NCBI GenBank assembly: GCA_012064415.1
Contig: SSNU01000141.1
Span: 1-38,828, forward strand
Origin: Gyrodactylus bullatarudis
Taxonomy: Eukaryota > Platyhelminthes > Monogenea > Gyrodactylidea > Gyrodactylidae
Length of the DNA: 38,828 bases
Direction: 5' to 3'
Made by a program: the position numbers and the translations under genes. How positions within the stretch are numbered: position 1 is the stretch's first letter; each line of letters starts with the position of its first letter. The notes below the pieces were generated by a model. The model made no database searches. It was given only the letters and a program-made list of their open reading frames with translations, and was not told where the DNA came from. Below are positions 1-8,733 of the stretch, piece by piece.

Positions 1-151
1 AACTACCTTGAAATGGTTTTTTTTTCAAAAGCGATTTTTCAAGTACTTTTAAACTTTGCACGAATGAAACTTTTGTATAAAAAGACGTAGATTGATAAAA
101 TTTCCACAGTTGATGCAAAATTTACTACATTAATCTCACTACATTAAAACG

Positions 152-583
152 ATGAAACCTGATCTTTGCAAACAGAAAGAATTGGCCACACAACTGGGTA
201 TTGAAGGCAAACAAAGATTCATCCAGGGAAAGAAAATTCAAAAGATCGGTAGAATGTTGAATCAAACTCCTGTTGCTAGCTCAACCTAAAAAGCAGAGAA
301 AAGTGTGATTATTAATTCAAATGAACAAAAAGAGCAAGTAGTTGAATCTACGCCTCAATTATATCACATACAGTCTTCTGCCTCAGCAACAATTACAAAC
401 GAGAGTACAAGTGAAAATACAGAGAAGTCAACGATAGTTGACAATCAAATTAACTCTCAAACTGTAATTAGCGAAACAAAAATGCTCAAATGTTCAACAC
501 CCGCGAATAAGAGAAAAAGCAGAAAACGCAAAAGTTTAAGTGGGCAACCGTTAATCGACAGATATGTGAAGAGGAAACAATGA
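152..583 (+). pseudogene. PLE family A: C-terminal tail of the RT/GIY-YIG protein
   Basis: This is the last ~143 codons of a Penelope-like element protein, cut by the window start. The segment KPDLCKQKELATQ near 155-193 matches KPDLCVQKVIASN in the better copy at 31.4-32.4 kb, just downstream of the GIY-YIG domain. The frame is open to the TGA at 581-583 except for one in-frame TAA at 287-289. The tail is hydrophilic and probably disordered, and ends with a basic cluster (KRKSRKRK) and SGQPLIDRYVKRKQ. The same basic cluster plus SGQ-x-L-[IM] ending recurs at 8.9 kb and 32.4 kb, so this C-terminus is a conserved part of family A. The stop makes this copy non-functional. A PLE terminus with a hammerhead follows at 698. 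Confidence 0.85.
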
Positions 584-697
584 CCCCGGAGACGAGCAGT
601 GAATTTGCCATTTCCCTCCCCCGGTTTACATATTGAACGAACCAATCAGAGGATTTTTAAAATATTTTCTACTGTATAATTTTACTATATATATCAA

Positions 698-747
698 GCC
701 GGTGTAACAGTCTGAAGAGATCCGGCAAAATATAAGCTTTATTACTA
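698..747 (+). ncRNA. Hammerhead ribozyme, PLE family A terminus (copy A1)
   Basis: CTGAAGA is at 712-718, followed by the 8-nt segment GATCCGGC and then AAAA where GAAA is expected, so G12 is mutated and cleavage is probably lost. GCCGG (698-702) is complementary to CCGGC (722-726). Helix III can form around AAGCTT, and helix I has 3 bp (AGT 709-711 with ACT 744-746). It lies 115 bp after the PLE-A stop codon and 30 bp before the next PLE-A ORF start, i.e. in the terminal repeat. Confidence 0.7.
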
Positions 748-776
748 AATATTCGACCGATTTCTAAATCCTCCTA

Positions 777-851
777 ATGAGTTCCTCATTAAATTCTAAG
801 AATATTCTTGAAGACGTTCGGCCCTATTTCCCCAACTATAAATATTATTAG
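777..851 (+). pseudogene. PLE family A: N-terminal start of the ORF (fragment)
   Basis: The 24-residue ORF starts MSSSLNSKNILEDVRPYF. The same start, downstream of a hammerhead, recurs at 38.24 kb on the minus strand (MSSSLNSQNIFEDVR), 28.76 kb (MTSSQQAQNIF), 8.79 kb on the minus strand (MNLNHNCDILDEVRQYY) and 32.6 kb (NSNILDEVRQYY). I infer that it is the beginning of the PLE-A protein. Here homology to the rest is lost after about 25 codons. Its place directly after the 3' end of a preceding unit indicates a head-to-tail terminus arrangement. Confidence 0.6.
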
Positions 852-1362
852 TTCAATATTACATATTCATCAATATTATTTCATGTATTCCTCGATTAAT
901 ATGATAAAAAATAATCTTCAGAAAGAAAAATCTTCGTAAAAATTTTTACATAAACTTTAAATGCTTATAGTAGTTAATTGGGCCACCATTCTTGTTGATT
1001 ACTTTTTGTAATTGTCGTGGTTATTTTGTTTTTGATAACTCGTATATATCAATGGTTTGACTGAGTGATGCTCCATATCTGGCTCTGGTTGGTGCGTTTC
1101 TAATTGTTTCAGGAGCGCTGGGAAAGATTGTTATCGAACTATTATTGAGAGGCCTTTCAAACTCGAAAGTTACAGTATTCCCTCTTCAATAACTGTGTGG
1201 AAGTTATCCCCCTAGTTTCTACCACTTAAAAATCTTTTTAATAAATCGTGTCCTAAAGCAAACATATTTACACAGAAATGGGCAAAAAATTAAATTTCAA
1301 CCACATTAATGCCTTTCGAAAGAGATTTTTCTACTGATCATTTCTAAACCATGTTTAGTAGG
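852..1362. other. AT-rich, no gene recognised
   Basis: No open frame, RNA gene or repeat with a partner in this window was recognised. It probably contains decayed element sequence. Confidence 0.5.
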
Positions 1363-1550
1363 GCTATTTCTGATAGAATTCGCAGAAAGCAACATCAAAA
1401 TATGAAAATCAGAATAAAAAATTGAGATAATCTTTCTGACTGTTTTTCTCACATAGGGTGGGGTTATTATCCACATCAGAGAGAGATTTTCTCAATTTTT
1501 AATTCTAATTTCCAAATTCAAGTTGCTTTCTGCGAATTCTAGTAGAAATA
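1363..1550. repeat. Palindromic MITE-like repeat, copy 1
   Basis: The ends are inverted repeats of about 70 bp: GATAGAATTCGCAGAAAGCA on the left and the complement TGCTTTCTGCGAATTCTA on the right. Inner arms read AAAATTGAGA and its complement. The unpaired centre contains CACATAGGGTGGGGTTATTA. A second copy lies at 22947-23149. No coding capacity. It fits a non-autonomous DNA element or a long hairpin repeat. No clear target duplication was found. Confidence 0.75.
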
Positions 1551-1577
1551 ATTGGAAAAGTAGAAAAAGGATATATT

Positions 1578-1625
1578 AACACCAAATGTACATTTCTCAA
1601 AGGTTCATCAGTAGTGTCTCTTTGA
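1578..1625 (-). ncRNA. Hammerhead ribozyme, PLE family B terminus (copy B1)
   Basis: Reading the minus strand: TCAAAG, then GACACTA (helix I 5' side), CTGATGA, the 8-nt segment ACCTTTGA, GAAA, TGTACATT (helix III), then TGGTGTT (helix I 3' side). Helix I has 7 bp including G-U pairs. UCAAAG is fully complementary to CUUUGA inside the 8-nt segment. It follows the 3' end of a PLE-B reading frame (1784-2236) on the same strand. Confidence 0.8.
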
Positions 1626-1783
1626 TAATGATAAAAGTTAAAAGATGAATGAAAATAATAATTTACAAATTATGAAAAAAATAGTAAAAGTTGAAGAAAA
1701 TTAGAATAAATGTATGCGGAAAAACACCAAAACTCTCCAAAATAAATAGCAACAGTAGAGAGAAAAGTGAAAAAGCTTACATA

Positions 1784-2236
1784 GGCCAAGGTAGTTGAAG
1801 GTTATAAGAATAATTCTTTTGAACACATAAGTCTGGTTTATATAGATTTATGAAGAATTTCTCCTTCACCCAAACGTCTGTACTGTCATCACTCTGGTTT
1901 TTGTATAAATTGAAAAATTTGAAATTGAAGCCTCATGCCCTTCTTGTCTAAGATGCCTAGTTATCGCTGTATCTTTCTTAAGGTGATCGTTCCCTCTAGT
2001 TGACAACTTTCTGATTGTGCGTCCTATATAAGAAGATCTGCAGTCAAATTGAAATTTATAAATCAATAAAGTCTCTTCTCTTCAGGTCTCAGTAAATCTT
2101 TCTGAATCAAATTAAACAATCTCTGAGTTTTAAATATAATTTTCAGTTGTATGTTGTTACAATGTTGATTGATTAGACTTGTCAACTTTCTCCTTAAATC
2201 ATTACTAAAACCATCTCCTTTGAAATTAACGTATTT
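1784..2236 (-). pseudogene. PLE family B: connector and GIY-YIG endonuclease, C-terminal part
   Basis: Minus-strand frames give KGDGFSNDLRRKLTSLINQH and LKIIFKTQRLFNLIQKDLL. After a frame change comes YKFQFDCRSSYIGRTIRKL, a GIY-YIG endonuclease core with the usual RTIRKLSTR and EH/DH-type helix, then AITRHLRQEGHEAS. A second frame change near 1900 restores DVWVKEKF and the C-terminal KxLCVQKNYS-type segment, matched at 12.3-12.5 kb. PLE endonucleases nick the target DNA that primes reverse transcription. At least two frameshifts make this copy dead. It meets plus-strand PLE sequence head to head near 2235. Confidence 0.8.
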
Positions 2237-2782
2237 GAGAATTTACGTAAATATTTCTATCGTAATAATCTTTCCCGCCGGATCCCTGAACAGAAAGCTC
2301 TTCTTCGTAGAATCTTATCTTCTAACTCTAAACTCCACTTTACATATAGCCAGTTGAAGTTTTATCGTGAATGTCTTGAAAGGAACCAATATCCAAGATC
2401 CATCTGGAAGAAAGTCCCTCGTGATGTTCAATTTCTTAGAGAAGAACATGTCATCCTTAAGGTCAAAGAGAATATTCAGAATTTCGAAGAAAGATCCCAA
2501 GTCCTATTAAATTTCATTGCTAACAAGATGGTGCTTTTAGAAATTGACACTGAGTTCAATGATGGTTTGTTACGTTTCTTTGTTGAATCAGAAGAAATTT
2601 TGATGAACCAAAAATATGAATTGTTCAAAGAATTTGGGAAAAGTCTTCGTTTTCATGAATCTGGAATCTTCAACTTCACAGATATACAATTATCAAAGGA
2701 GCAAAAAGAAATCCTATCTCTTGGTCAAAATTTTTGTATCCCTTTGTATACATATGTATATAAATCAAAAGTGGTAAATTGA
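2231..2782 (+). pseudogene. PLE family B-like ORF, N-terminal region before the RT
   Basis: The reading frame VFENLRKYFYRNNLS...FYRECLERNQYPRSIWKKVPRDVQF...LSKEQKEILSLGQNFCIP is open for about 180 codons to the stop at 2780-2782. The end of it (SKEQ-x-x-IL-x-LG-x-x-F) resembles the conserved stretch just before the RT fingers in Penelope-like proteins. The start (VFENLRKYFYRN) matches the ORF start that follows the B2 hammerhead at 26.1 kb (VRIFKNLREYFYRN). The RT itself is missing, and the final residues after about 2740 look like unrelated sequence. Assignment to the N-terminal PLE domain is inference from these two matches. Confidence 0.6.
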
Positions 2783-3148
2783 CCAAAAAGCAAAGGTAAA
2801 AAGTGGCACCTACCAACATAATAATAATTTTTTTTATAATTTGGTTCTTTAGTGATAAGAGTCTGCATTTTGTAGGTCCTTTCGTTATTATTATTTTGAT
2901 TATAAATTATTCTGATCCGATAAGTTTTTGACTTCAAATTTTATTCTCCATTGTCCTTAAGGCTGGCTTAGGATCAGATAAAAGGTTTTAAAAAGTTTGG
3001 TAATGCTCCAATTTGGGTACAGCGAAAAATTTCAAGTGCGAGGAATTTTCGCGTCGACCAATGAGAACTCAGAAACCTTTTGAGTGTGCAAATAATCTAT
3101 TCGAGTCTATTGACGTATATTGTTATATACAAACTGTGTCTATTTTCC
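2783..3148. other. Intergenic, no gene recognised
   Basis: Low-complexity AT-rich sequence. I recognised no coding frame or repeat partner. Confidence 0.5.
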
Positions 3149-3591
3149 TCATATATCATGTATGCTCCAGTTGAGGTACACTAAACTTTTTAAGTAAAAA
3201 TGGGCTTATTTTGAATTTTGAATTTTTCAATTTTTTTTGGTTACTAAACAAGTTTTTATACAGAATTGTTGTTCGAAGTCCCAAGTTTATTTTGAGGGAC
3301 TGTTTTTAAATTTTCATCCAATAAAATTTGAGATACAGTGCACAGCGAATTTCAGCCAATAATTTTTCGTAAGGATTTCAAAAATCAAATCAGATTTTAC
3401 CATTAATTATTATTTAAGGCAGGAAATCAAAATGAATATCAAAAAGATTCAAAGTTCGTTGATTTTAAGACTCTAAACCAGATAGAGATATCTCAACTAA
3501 AAATAATTTTTCAACAAAAAAATGAAGTAATTGTGATAAAATTTTATTTAAAATATTGATTAGTAACTTCTACTTTGTGCTTATTCAAAAA

Positions 3592-3650
3592 AAGCCCATT
3601 TTTACTTAAAAAGTTTAGTGTACCTCAACTGGAGCATACATGATATATGA
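3592..3650. repeat. Inverted copy of the 59-bp Merlin terminus
   Basis: This is the reverse complement of 3149-3207, including CATGTATGCTCCAGTTGAGG. It ends 3 bp before the transposase stop codon. The same sequence follows the truncated Merlin 3' fragment at 5463-5530. The 3149-3650 interval could be read as a separate ~500-bp non-autonomous element. Confidence 0.75.
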
Positions 3651-3653
3651 TGA

Positions 3654-4686
3654 TTAGTAATTGAATAAAGAGTCATCTAAATCAACATTATAATTATCTT
3701 CGTCATTTAGAAGAAATTCATTGGCCTGTTCTCTATTGAACTCCACTACACGAATATTTCTATTCACAGGGTTAAAAATGGCTGTCATGAAAGAATTGAA
3801 GATACCCTGCCAATTCATAGCTTTTTTATTGTAAAGATATTCAAAAATTTTGATTTCACCAGCGATTCTATTCATGGCAATATTCTTATGGATGTTCTCC
3901 TTTAATGTTCTCCAGAGTCTCTCAACTGTGTTTGTATGAACTGTGGGGTCCCTTGGATCAACATAATATCGGCTATGATTGATTCTCACATGCCAGTAAC
4001 CGGCCGTTGCCCATTTTGAATAGCCTCGCCATTCGTCAGAAATAAGAGTTGATCCGGTAAATACAGAGTTCTCGATAAAAGCTCCAAGTACCTCTTGATT
4101 TCGCTGAGTAACTATATCCAGACGGATTTGCTTGGTATCCCGATCGAAGGCACCAACTACCCACTCATCTCTTAATATTCGGCCACGATGGTACTTTCTC
4201 CTTGACAATTTTGTCTCGTCACACTCTACCATATGTCCATTGCCACCTATACGAATCTGATCTGTCTCCGCAAGATTTTTGAGAAGTCTTCTAAATAGAT
4301 CAAAATACGAGCAAATAGTTGTAGGACTGATATTTATACTTGAGGTTATGCTCCTGTAAGTTCTACCTGTGGCGAAATAGTAAATGACCTGTAAGAGCAT
4401 GGAAAAATCAATCCTCTTTTTGAAGAGAAACGTATCTTGAAAAAAATTATTATAATTAATTCTACATACCTGTTAAAATTGAATAAACTTTTCCACATTG
4501 AGAACAGCGCATCTGATTTTTTCTACCGGTGAATCGAAATGTACCAGCACACTGACTTCCAGTTCGCAGATTGAAATTCTCACATTGAGCATCGCGTTTA
4601 TTGATGAAACCATTCTCTTCAAAAAATCTCTCGGCCAATACTTCTGAATTCATAAGAGCCCAAATATCATTTTCACAGAGCTCCAT
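3654..4686 (-). CDS. Merlin-family (ISXO2-like) DDE transposase, two exons
   Basis: Exon 1 runs 4686-4470 and exon 2 runs 4435-3654. The 34-nt intron (4469-4436) has the donor ACAG|GTATGT and an acceptor TTTTCAAG after a T-run. Splicing joins ...YSILT-D-TFLFKK... in frame and gives 332 residues with no stop, close to the usual length of Merlin transposases. Cysteines at 35, 46, 61 and 64 form a zinc-ribbon-like N-terminus. The DDE residues expected for the ISXO2/IS1595 fold are D145 (MVECDETKL), D206 (LISDEWRGYS) and E244 (HTNTVERLWRTLK). It would cut and paste the surrounding element. The start ATG is the first in frame. A 3' fragment of a second copy lies at 5463-5700. No defect is visible, but the element has lost its right end. 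Confidence 0.88.
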
Positions 4687-4881
4687 GGTGTAAGTAACAA
4701 CAATGAAATAAGTTTCAAGTTAAATTTCATCTTAATCTGTATCTCAAATTTTATTGGATGAAAATTTAAAAACAGTTCCTCAAAATAAACTTGGGACTTC
4801 GAACAACAATTCTGTATAAAAACTTGTTTAGTAACCAAAAAAAAATTGAAAAATTCAAAATTCAAAATAAGCCCATTTTTA

Positions 4882-5035
4882 GACATTAAACCTACTAGCT
4901 AAGTGTGGTCACTGGTTATAACTATATCCTTGTGATTCTAACTTGATGGAGATTGTCTTCTCACACCTAGATGTTAGAGTTCGGATAAGCAGGTGTCAAT
5001 TCCATAAGAGAGTCAAATAATATTCAACTCACGGT
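4882..5035 (-). mobile_element. tRNA-SINE, body fragment, minus strand
   Basis: This is the reverse complement of the SINE body found at 5271-5431. It contains GGTGTGAGAAGAC on the minus strand and ends a few bases after the position corresponding to the hammerhead cleavage site, at CCACCGTGAG. The tRNA-like head is missing. It interrupts the right end of the Merlin element at 4881. Confidence 0.8.
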
Positions 5036-5163
5036 GGGTTAGCTAGTAGGTTTAATGTCTAAAAACAATGTAATTTCTACTTTGTGCTTATTCAAAAAAA
5101 ACCAGTGTGTAGGTGGTGTCATTACTATCGGAGTGTTGAGTGATAGGACACGAACGGGGGTTC

Positions 5164-5218
5164 TGGCCTAGTTGTTAGAAGTGTTGCCTCACAACGTTGA
5201 AGACCCGGGTTCGAATCC
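5164..5218 (+). promoter_or_regulatory. RNA polymerase III internal promoter, A and B boxes
   Basis: The A box is TGGCCTAGTTG at 5164-5174. The B box GGTTCGAATCC at 5208-5218 is a perfect match to the tRNA consensus. The 33-bp spacing is suitable for TFIIIC binding. This would drive transcription of the SINE through its ribozyme. Confidence 0.85.
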
Positions 5219-5225
5219 AGGCTAT

Positions 5226-5275
5226 GGTGTACTGACGAGTCCTAATAAGGACGAAACGCGTATACATCTGCCACC
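5226..5275 (+). ncRNA. Hammerhead ribozyme in the SINE (type I, palindromic helix III)
   Basis: CTGACGA (5232-5238), helix II GTCC/GGAC with loop TAATAA (5239-5252), then GAAA (5253-5256). Helix I pairs GTA (5229-5231) with TAC (5263-5265) and, beyond a 7-nt bulge, GGT (5226-5228) with ACC (5273-5275). Helix III would be the self-complementary ACGCGT (5256-5261) with no loop, so two RNAs or adjacent tandem units would have to pair. Predicted cleavage follows A5262 (GUA). All core residues are intact. Confidence 0.9.
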
Positions 5276-5462
5276 GTGAGTTGAATATTATTTGACTCTC
5301 TTATGGAATTGACACCTGCTTATCCGAACTCTAACATCTAGGTGTGAGAAGAGAATCTCCATCAAGTTAGAATCACAAGGATATAGTTATAACCAGTGAC
5401 CACACTTAGCTAGTAGGTTTAATGTCTAAAAACAATGTAATTTCTACTTTGTGCTTATTCAA

Positions 5463-5700
5463 AAAAAGCCCATTTTTACTTAAAAAGTTTAGTGTACCTC
5501 AACTGGAGCATACATGATATATGATGATTAGTAATTGAATAAAGAGTCATCTAAATCAACATTATAATTATCTTCGTCATTTAGAAGAAATTCATTGGCC
5601 TGTTCTCTATTGAACTCCACTACACGAATATTTCTATTCACAGGGTTAAAAATGGCTGTCATGAAAGAATTGAAGATACCCTGCCAATTCATAGCTTTTT
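5463..5700 (-). pseudogene. Merlin transposase, 3' terminal fragment of a second copy
   Basis: This duplicates 3588-3830 almost base for base: the 59-bp terminus plus about 180 bp of the transposase C-terminal coding sequence. It breaks off at 5700 inside the codons for the NKKAMNW segment. It is separated from the first copy by the SINE, so a duplication of the element end occurred before or with the SINE insertion. Confidence 0.9.
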
Positions 5701-6093
5701 ACATAAGGGATGCATTTTGAAGAAAGGCTACATTGGCTATCAGGCGGTTTAAAAGAAGGCAGACATTGAAAGGACGAGGTATGTATGAGCGCCTCGTTGG
5801 CCTGAAATACAAGTTAACATTGAAAATTTCACAGGAAAAATTAAATAAATATCACGTGTATTTTTTCAAAGACACACCGAAAACGATCTTCTACTCTATT
5901 ACTTATTTTATCTGAAATTACAAGATAAACTTACCGAAATTCTCTTAAATCCGAAATAGAATGATTTAAATTTTTGAAATACAATATTCAATTTTCTTAA
6001 TAGAGGGCAACATCACCTTTCACTTTACTATTTTTGGTAGATAGGCGCTACATTTTAGGCGCGCTTATTAGTCTTATATTTGAAAAAAAGAGC
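5701..6093. other. No gene recognised
   Basis: A 60-codon basic open frame at 5733-5915 has no recognisable motif and could be chance. Nothing else was seen. Confidence 0.4.
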
Positions 6094-6553
6094 ATTGATT
6101 GGTTAGGCTGTTATAGGTAGTACATTTAGCAGAAAAAATAATAATGCAAAAATCTTAATAAGAACACAATAATTTATATGCAAAACGTTATTTAAGATCA
6201 CAAACAACTGCAGTGGTCGACAAAATCCAATTTTATTGGGAGTCGCAATATTTAGAAGTTGCAAATGTGGAGATATTCATATCTTCATTTTCGGGGCGCA
6301 ACAATGAAAATTTGCCAAAATTGAAGATATGAGTATCTCCACCTTCGGCATGTACCAAAAATAAAGATTTATTTAGGTCTATGCTGAGTGTGTTGTACAC
6401 ACTATAAATTGTATATTTTCCCTTCCCCATATATCACATATATGAGATAAATCTAGTGTATATTATACACACACATACTGCTTTTGTTCGTACACACCTC
6501 ACGCACTGGTCAGTCAAAAAGTATTAGAGCTCAAATTGAAAAAATAAAAAATT
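6094..6553. repeat. ~450-bp dispersed repeat with a long internal hairpin, copy 1
   Basis: A direct copy lies at 23152-23595. The repeat holds CAGTGGTCGACAAAAT near 6211 and a hairpin whose 21-nt arms are 6267-6287 (GTGGAGATATTCATATCTTC...) and 6322-6342, complementary at 20 of 21 positions. It has no coding capacity. The second copy sits beside a Tigger/pogo transposase fragment, so this may be the non-coding end of a pogo-type element. That link is inference. Confidence 0.75.
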
Positions 6554-6559
6554 ACATCC

Positions 6560-7230
6560 TTAGTTTTCCCAATTCGGCTGATCTTGGATCATCTCCGCAA
6601 CATAATTTAGCTTAATGGCTAATTGATATCTTAAAACCTATACACACTTATTATGCTAAATATGTCGATAAAGATACTTTTGATTTCGTAGAAAGAGTAA
6701 AAGATTTAAACATAGAATCTAGGGAAATGATTTCATTAGATATTAGTCCTTTATTTCCTAATATACCCGTAGAAGATACCCTTATGATAATAGAATCTTT
6801 TATTAATGAACATAAAGATTGACATGAGTAGTGACGAAATAACAGATCTTATTAGGATATTCTGTATCTTTGTCATTTTAAAACAAGATGTTCATTCAGA
6901 AAGATGGAATAGCAATGGGATCTCCTTTAAGTCCTCTTCTAGCAGATATCTTCTTGGGATGGTAAGAACTAAATAAAATGTCTGAAACTATCAATTCTTT
7001 TACTGAATTTTGCATAAGATATGTTGATGACACGTTTATTATAATAAAACCTAATGTATCTGTAGACGACTTCTTTACAAAAGTTGAATTTAATTCATCG
7101 AAATATTGAATTTACTATGGAAAGCTAGTCTAACGGTATTTTAAGTTTCCTAGATGTCAAGCTAACCAGATGAGAAGACGGATCGATTCTAAGAAATATC
7201 TTTAATGAGTAATGATGCATCAATGAAAAA
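6560..7230 (+). pseudogene. Fossil Penelope-like RT
   Basis: RT motifs occur in order, in shifting frames: MISLDISPLFPNIPVEDTL near 6727 (RT motif 3), GIAMGSPLSPLLADIFLG near 6910 (motif 4), RYVDDTFIII near 7018 (motif 5, catalytic DD) and GILSFLDVKLTR near 7135. The D-I-S-x-L-F-x-N-I-P and G-x-A-M-G-S-P-L-S-P signatures are those of Penelope-like elements. Several stops and frameshifts are present. No endonuclease domain follows; LINE sequence begins near 7300. Confidence 0.85.
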
Positions 7231-7334
7231 GAAAGATAACATTACATCTGAATTTTTACAATAAACTTTCATGTCTGTGTTCAACCCTCGTCCGAAATAT
7301 TTATTTTTCTTATGGGGGTTTCAATACAAATGGG

Positions 7335-8330
7335 GTGAAAAATAACCCGAGATTTCGTTCTAGGGTTAACCAACTATATCCCCTTAATCTTGAACTTCTA
7401 ATTCATAATGAATCTTGCCTTCACTATCATAATACAAAATTTATGAGTTTTGCTGAATTTAATAAATTGCTGAAAAAATCAAGAAAGAAAAACGCTAAAG
7501 ATTTTTACAAAATTAGCGTGAATATACTTATAAGTAGTCATACAAAGTTCATTCATAGTATTTATAAACTTTTTCATACACTATTCCTGACTATATACTA
7601 CTAGCAAAAGTTATTCCCATACCTAAGCCTAATAGTAATAAATTTAGACCAATAATATTAAAAAGTACTCTTATGAAGGTTATTGACTCGATTCTATTTG
7701 TCAAGATTCTCAACATAATTAATTTAAATAAAATTGATCCAAATCAGCATGGTTTTTCGTCGAGGAAAATCATGCGAAACAAATATATTTGATTTTCTAA
7801 ACTATGTCTCACTTCTCGAGAAAGAAAAAAAGAAATCCATTGTTATCTACATTGATTTATCTAAAGCTTTCGACAAGATCATAAAATCATTGAAATATGT
7901 CATGAATATGGCATATTTTCATGTTAAAACAATACCTTACTAAACATAGGCAATTTGTTTCTCATGAAAACAAAGATTCTACTCCCAAGCTAATTACTTC
8001 TGGAGTTCCACAAGGCTCTAGAGTTGGACCTCTACTGTTAAATATTGTATTCTCAAAAATCAATGTTGACGGAGCTAAGATTTTTAAATATGCTGATGAT
8101 ATGAAAATAGTTTTCAGTTTTGATGATTTTATCGATATAAATTTTATATAATCATCATTAAAATTCCTTCCTAATGATCTGTTAACTCTGGGGCTTAGCA
8201 TAAATGAAAGTAAAACATTCTACATGACTCCTTTCACAACAAGTCTTATCAACAATAATATATGTATTAATGATAAAATAATAAACACCAAATTCACGGT
8301 TCGTGATTTAGGAGTTGAATACATTTTCTT
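7335..8330 (+). pseudogene. Fossil LINE (non-LTR retrotransposon) RT
   Basis: A broken RT reading frame contains KVIPIPKPNSNKFRPI near 7610, QHGFSSRKSCETNIFDFL near 7747, IVIYIDLSKAFDKI near 7840, then ITSGVPQGSRVGPLLLNIVF near 7993 and KYADDMKIVF near 8085, and ends with LSINESKTFYM. These are RT motifs 1-6 of a jockey/CR1-type LINE. There is a frameshift between motifs 3 and 4 and stops between segments. The upstream APE endonuclease is absent. It ends at the inverted-repeat element starting at 8347. Confidence 0.85.
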
Positions 8331-8586
8331 GATTTTACATAAGTTACAGTGAATCTGGAAAATTATGTGAGTCTGCAGACTCCCTGAAAGTCTAGTAAAC
8401 CAGGGAATCTTAAAACTCGGTATGGGGAAAAGGGTGTGTAGACACTCTATACATACGTTTAAGGAAAAAAATAATGAAATGCAATTTTTTAAGAACAAAA
8501 CTTTGAAAAACAATAAAATAGACACTTAAAAAACTATAACTCAATATCAAAATTAAGTTTTTTTATAAATATACAAATCCTTGTTA

Positions 8587-8733
8587 TTGTCTATACTGAT
8601 TTAATCATTTAACCAATCTGAATCGAGAAAAATTGAGTGAAATCACTAATGAAAAAACCTTGAATAACTTCTGAACCAAAAAAGATAAATGGTCATGCGA
8701 GGTATCATTGGACAGAGAAATAAATTTTACATT
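8587..8733. repeat. 147-bp direct repeat flanking a PLE-A junction, left copy
   Basis: It is nearly identical to 9151-9296 in the same orientation. On the minus strand it continues the PLE-A ORF start: MNLNHNCDILDEVRQYYRS runs straight into NVKFISLSNDTSHDHLSF and stays open for about 40 codons. I therefore read it as the next part of the PLE-A N-terminal coding region rather than a target duplication. Confidence 0.65.

Larger units (their letters stand above)
3149..4881 (-). mobile_element. Merlin (IS1016/ISXO2-like) DNA transposon
   Basis: A transposase gene on the minus strand lies between inverted sequences. Positions 3195-3338 are almost identical to the reverse complement of 4737-4881, about 145 bp. 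The outer 59 bp at 3149-3207 is also repeated inverted at 3592-3650, just after the transposase stop codon, so the left side has a doubled terminus and may be a short non-autonomous copy abutting the full one. The right end is cut at 4881 by a SINE fragment, which removed the outermost bases. The element edge and target duplication therefore cannot be read. Confidence 0.8.
5101..5431 (+). mobile_element. tRNA-derived SINE with internal hammerhead ribozyme (complete copy)
   Basis: In order: a leader (CCAGTGTGTAGGTGGTGTC), a tRNA-like region with A and B boxes, a hammerhead ribozyme, and an unrelated body. The leader is shared with 11944-12040, and the body is shared with 4882-5035, 11745-11910 and 20966-21075. 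A 59-bp direct repeat flanks the unit (5042-5100 and 5409-5467). It includes the body end GTTTAATGTCTAAAAACAAT, so this looks like part of a tandem array rather than a simple target duplication. The organisation resembles the Sm-alpha SINE-like repeats of schistosomes. Confidence 0.8.

Noticed and set aside
457..645. Minus-strand open frame opposite the PLE-A tail
   Set aside because: It is a shadow of the plus-strand PLE coding sequence and has no motif of its own.
712..731. CTGAAGAG hairpin as a simple stem-loop only
   Set aside because: Helices I and III on either side covary and GAAA is fixed in nearly all copies, which a plain hairpin would not require.
5155..5228. A functional tRNA gene
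   Set aside because: The B box is perfect, but no acceptor stem can be paired across the ends and the sequence continues into a SINE with other copies.
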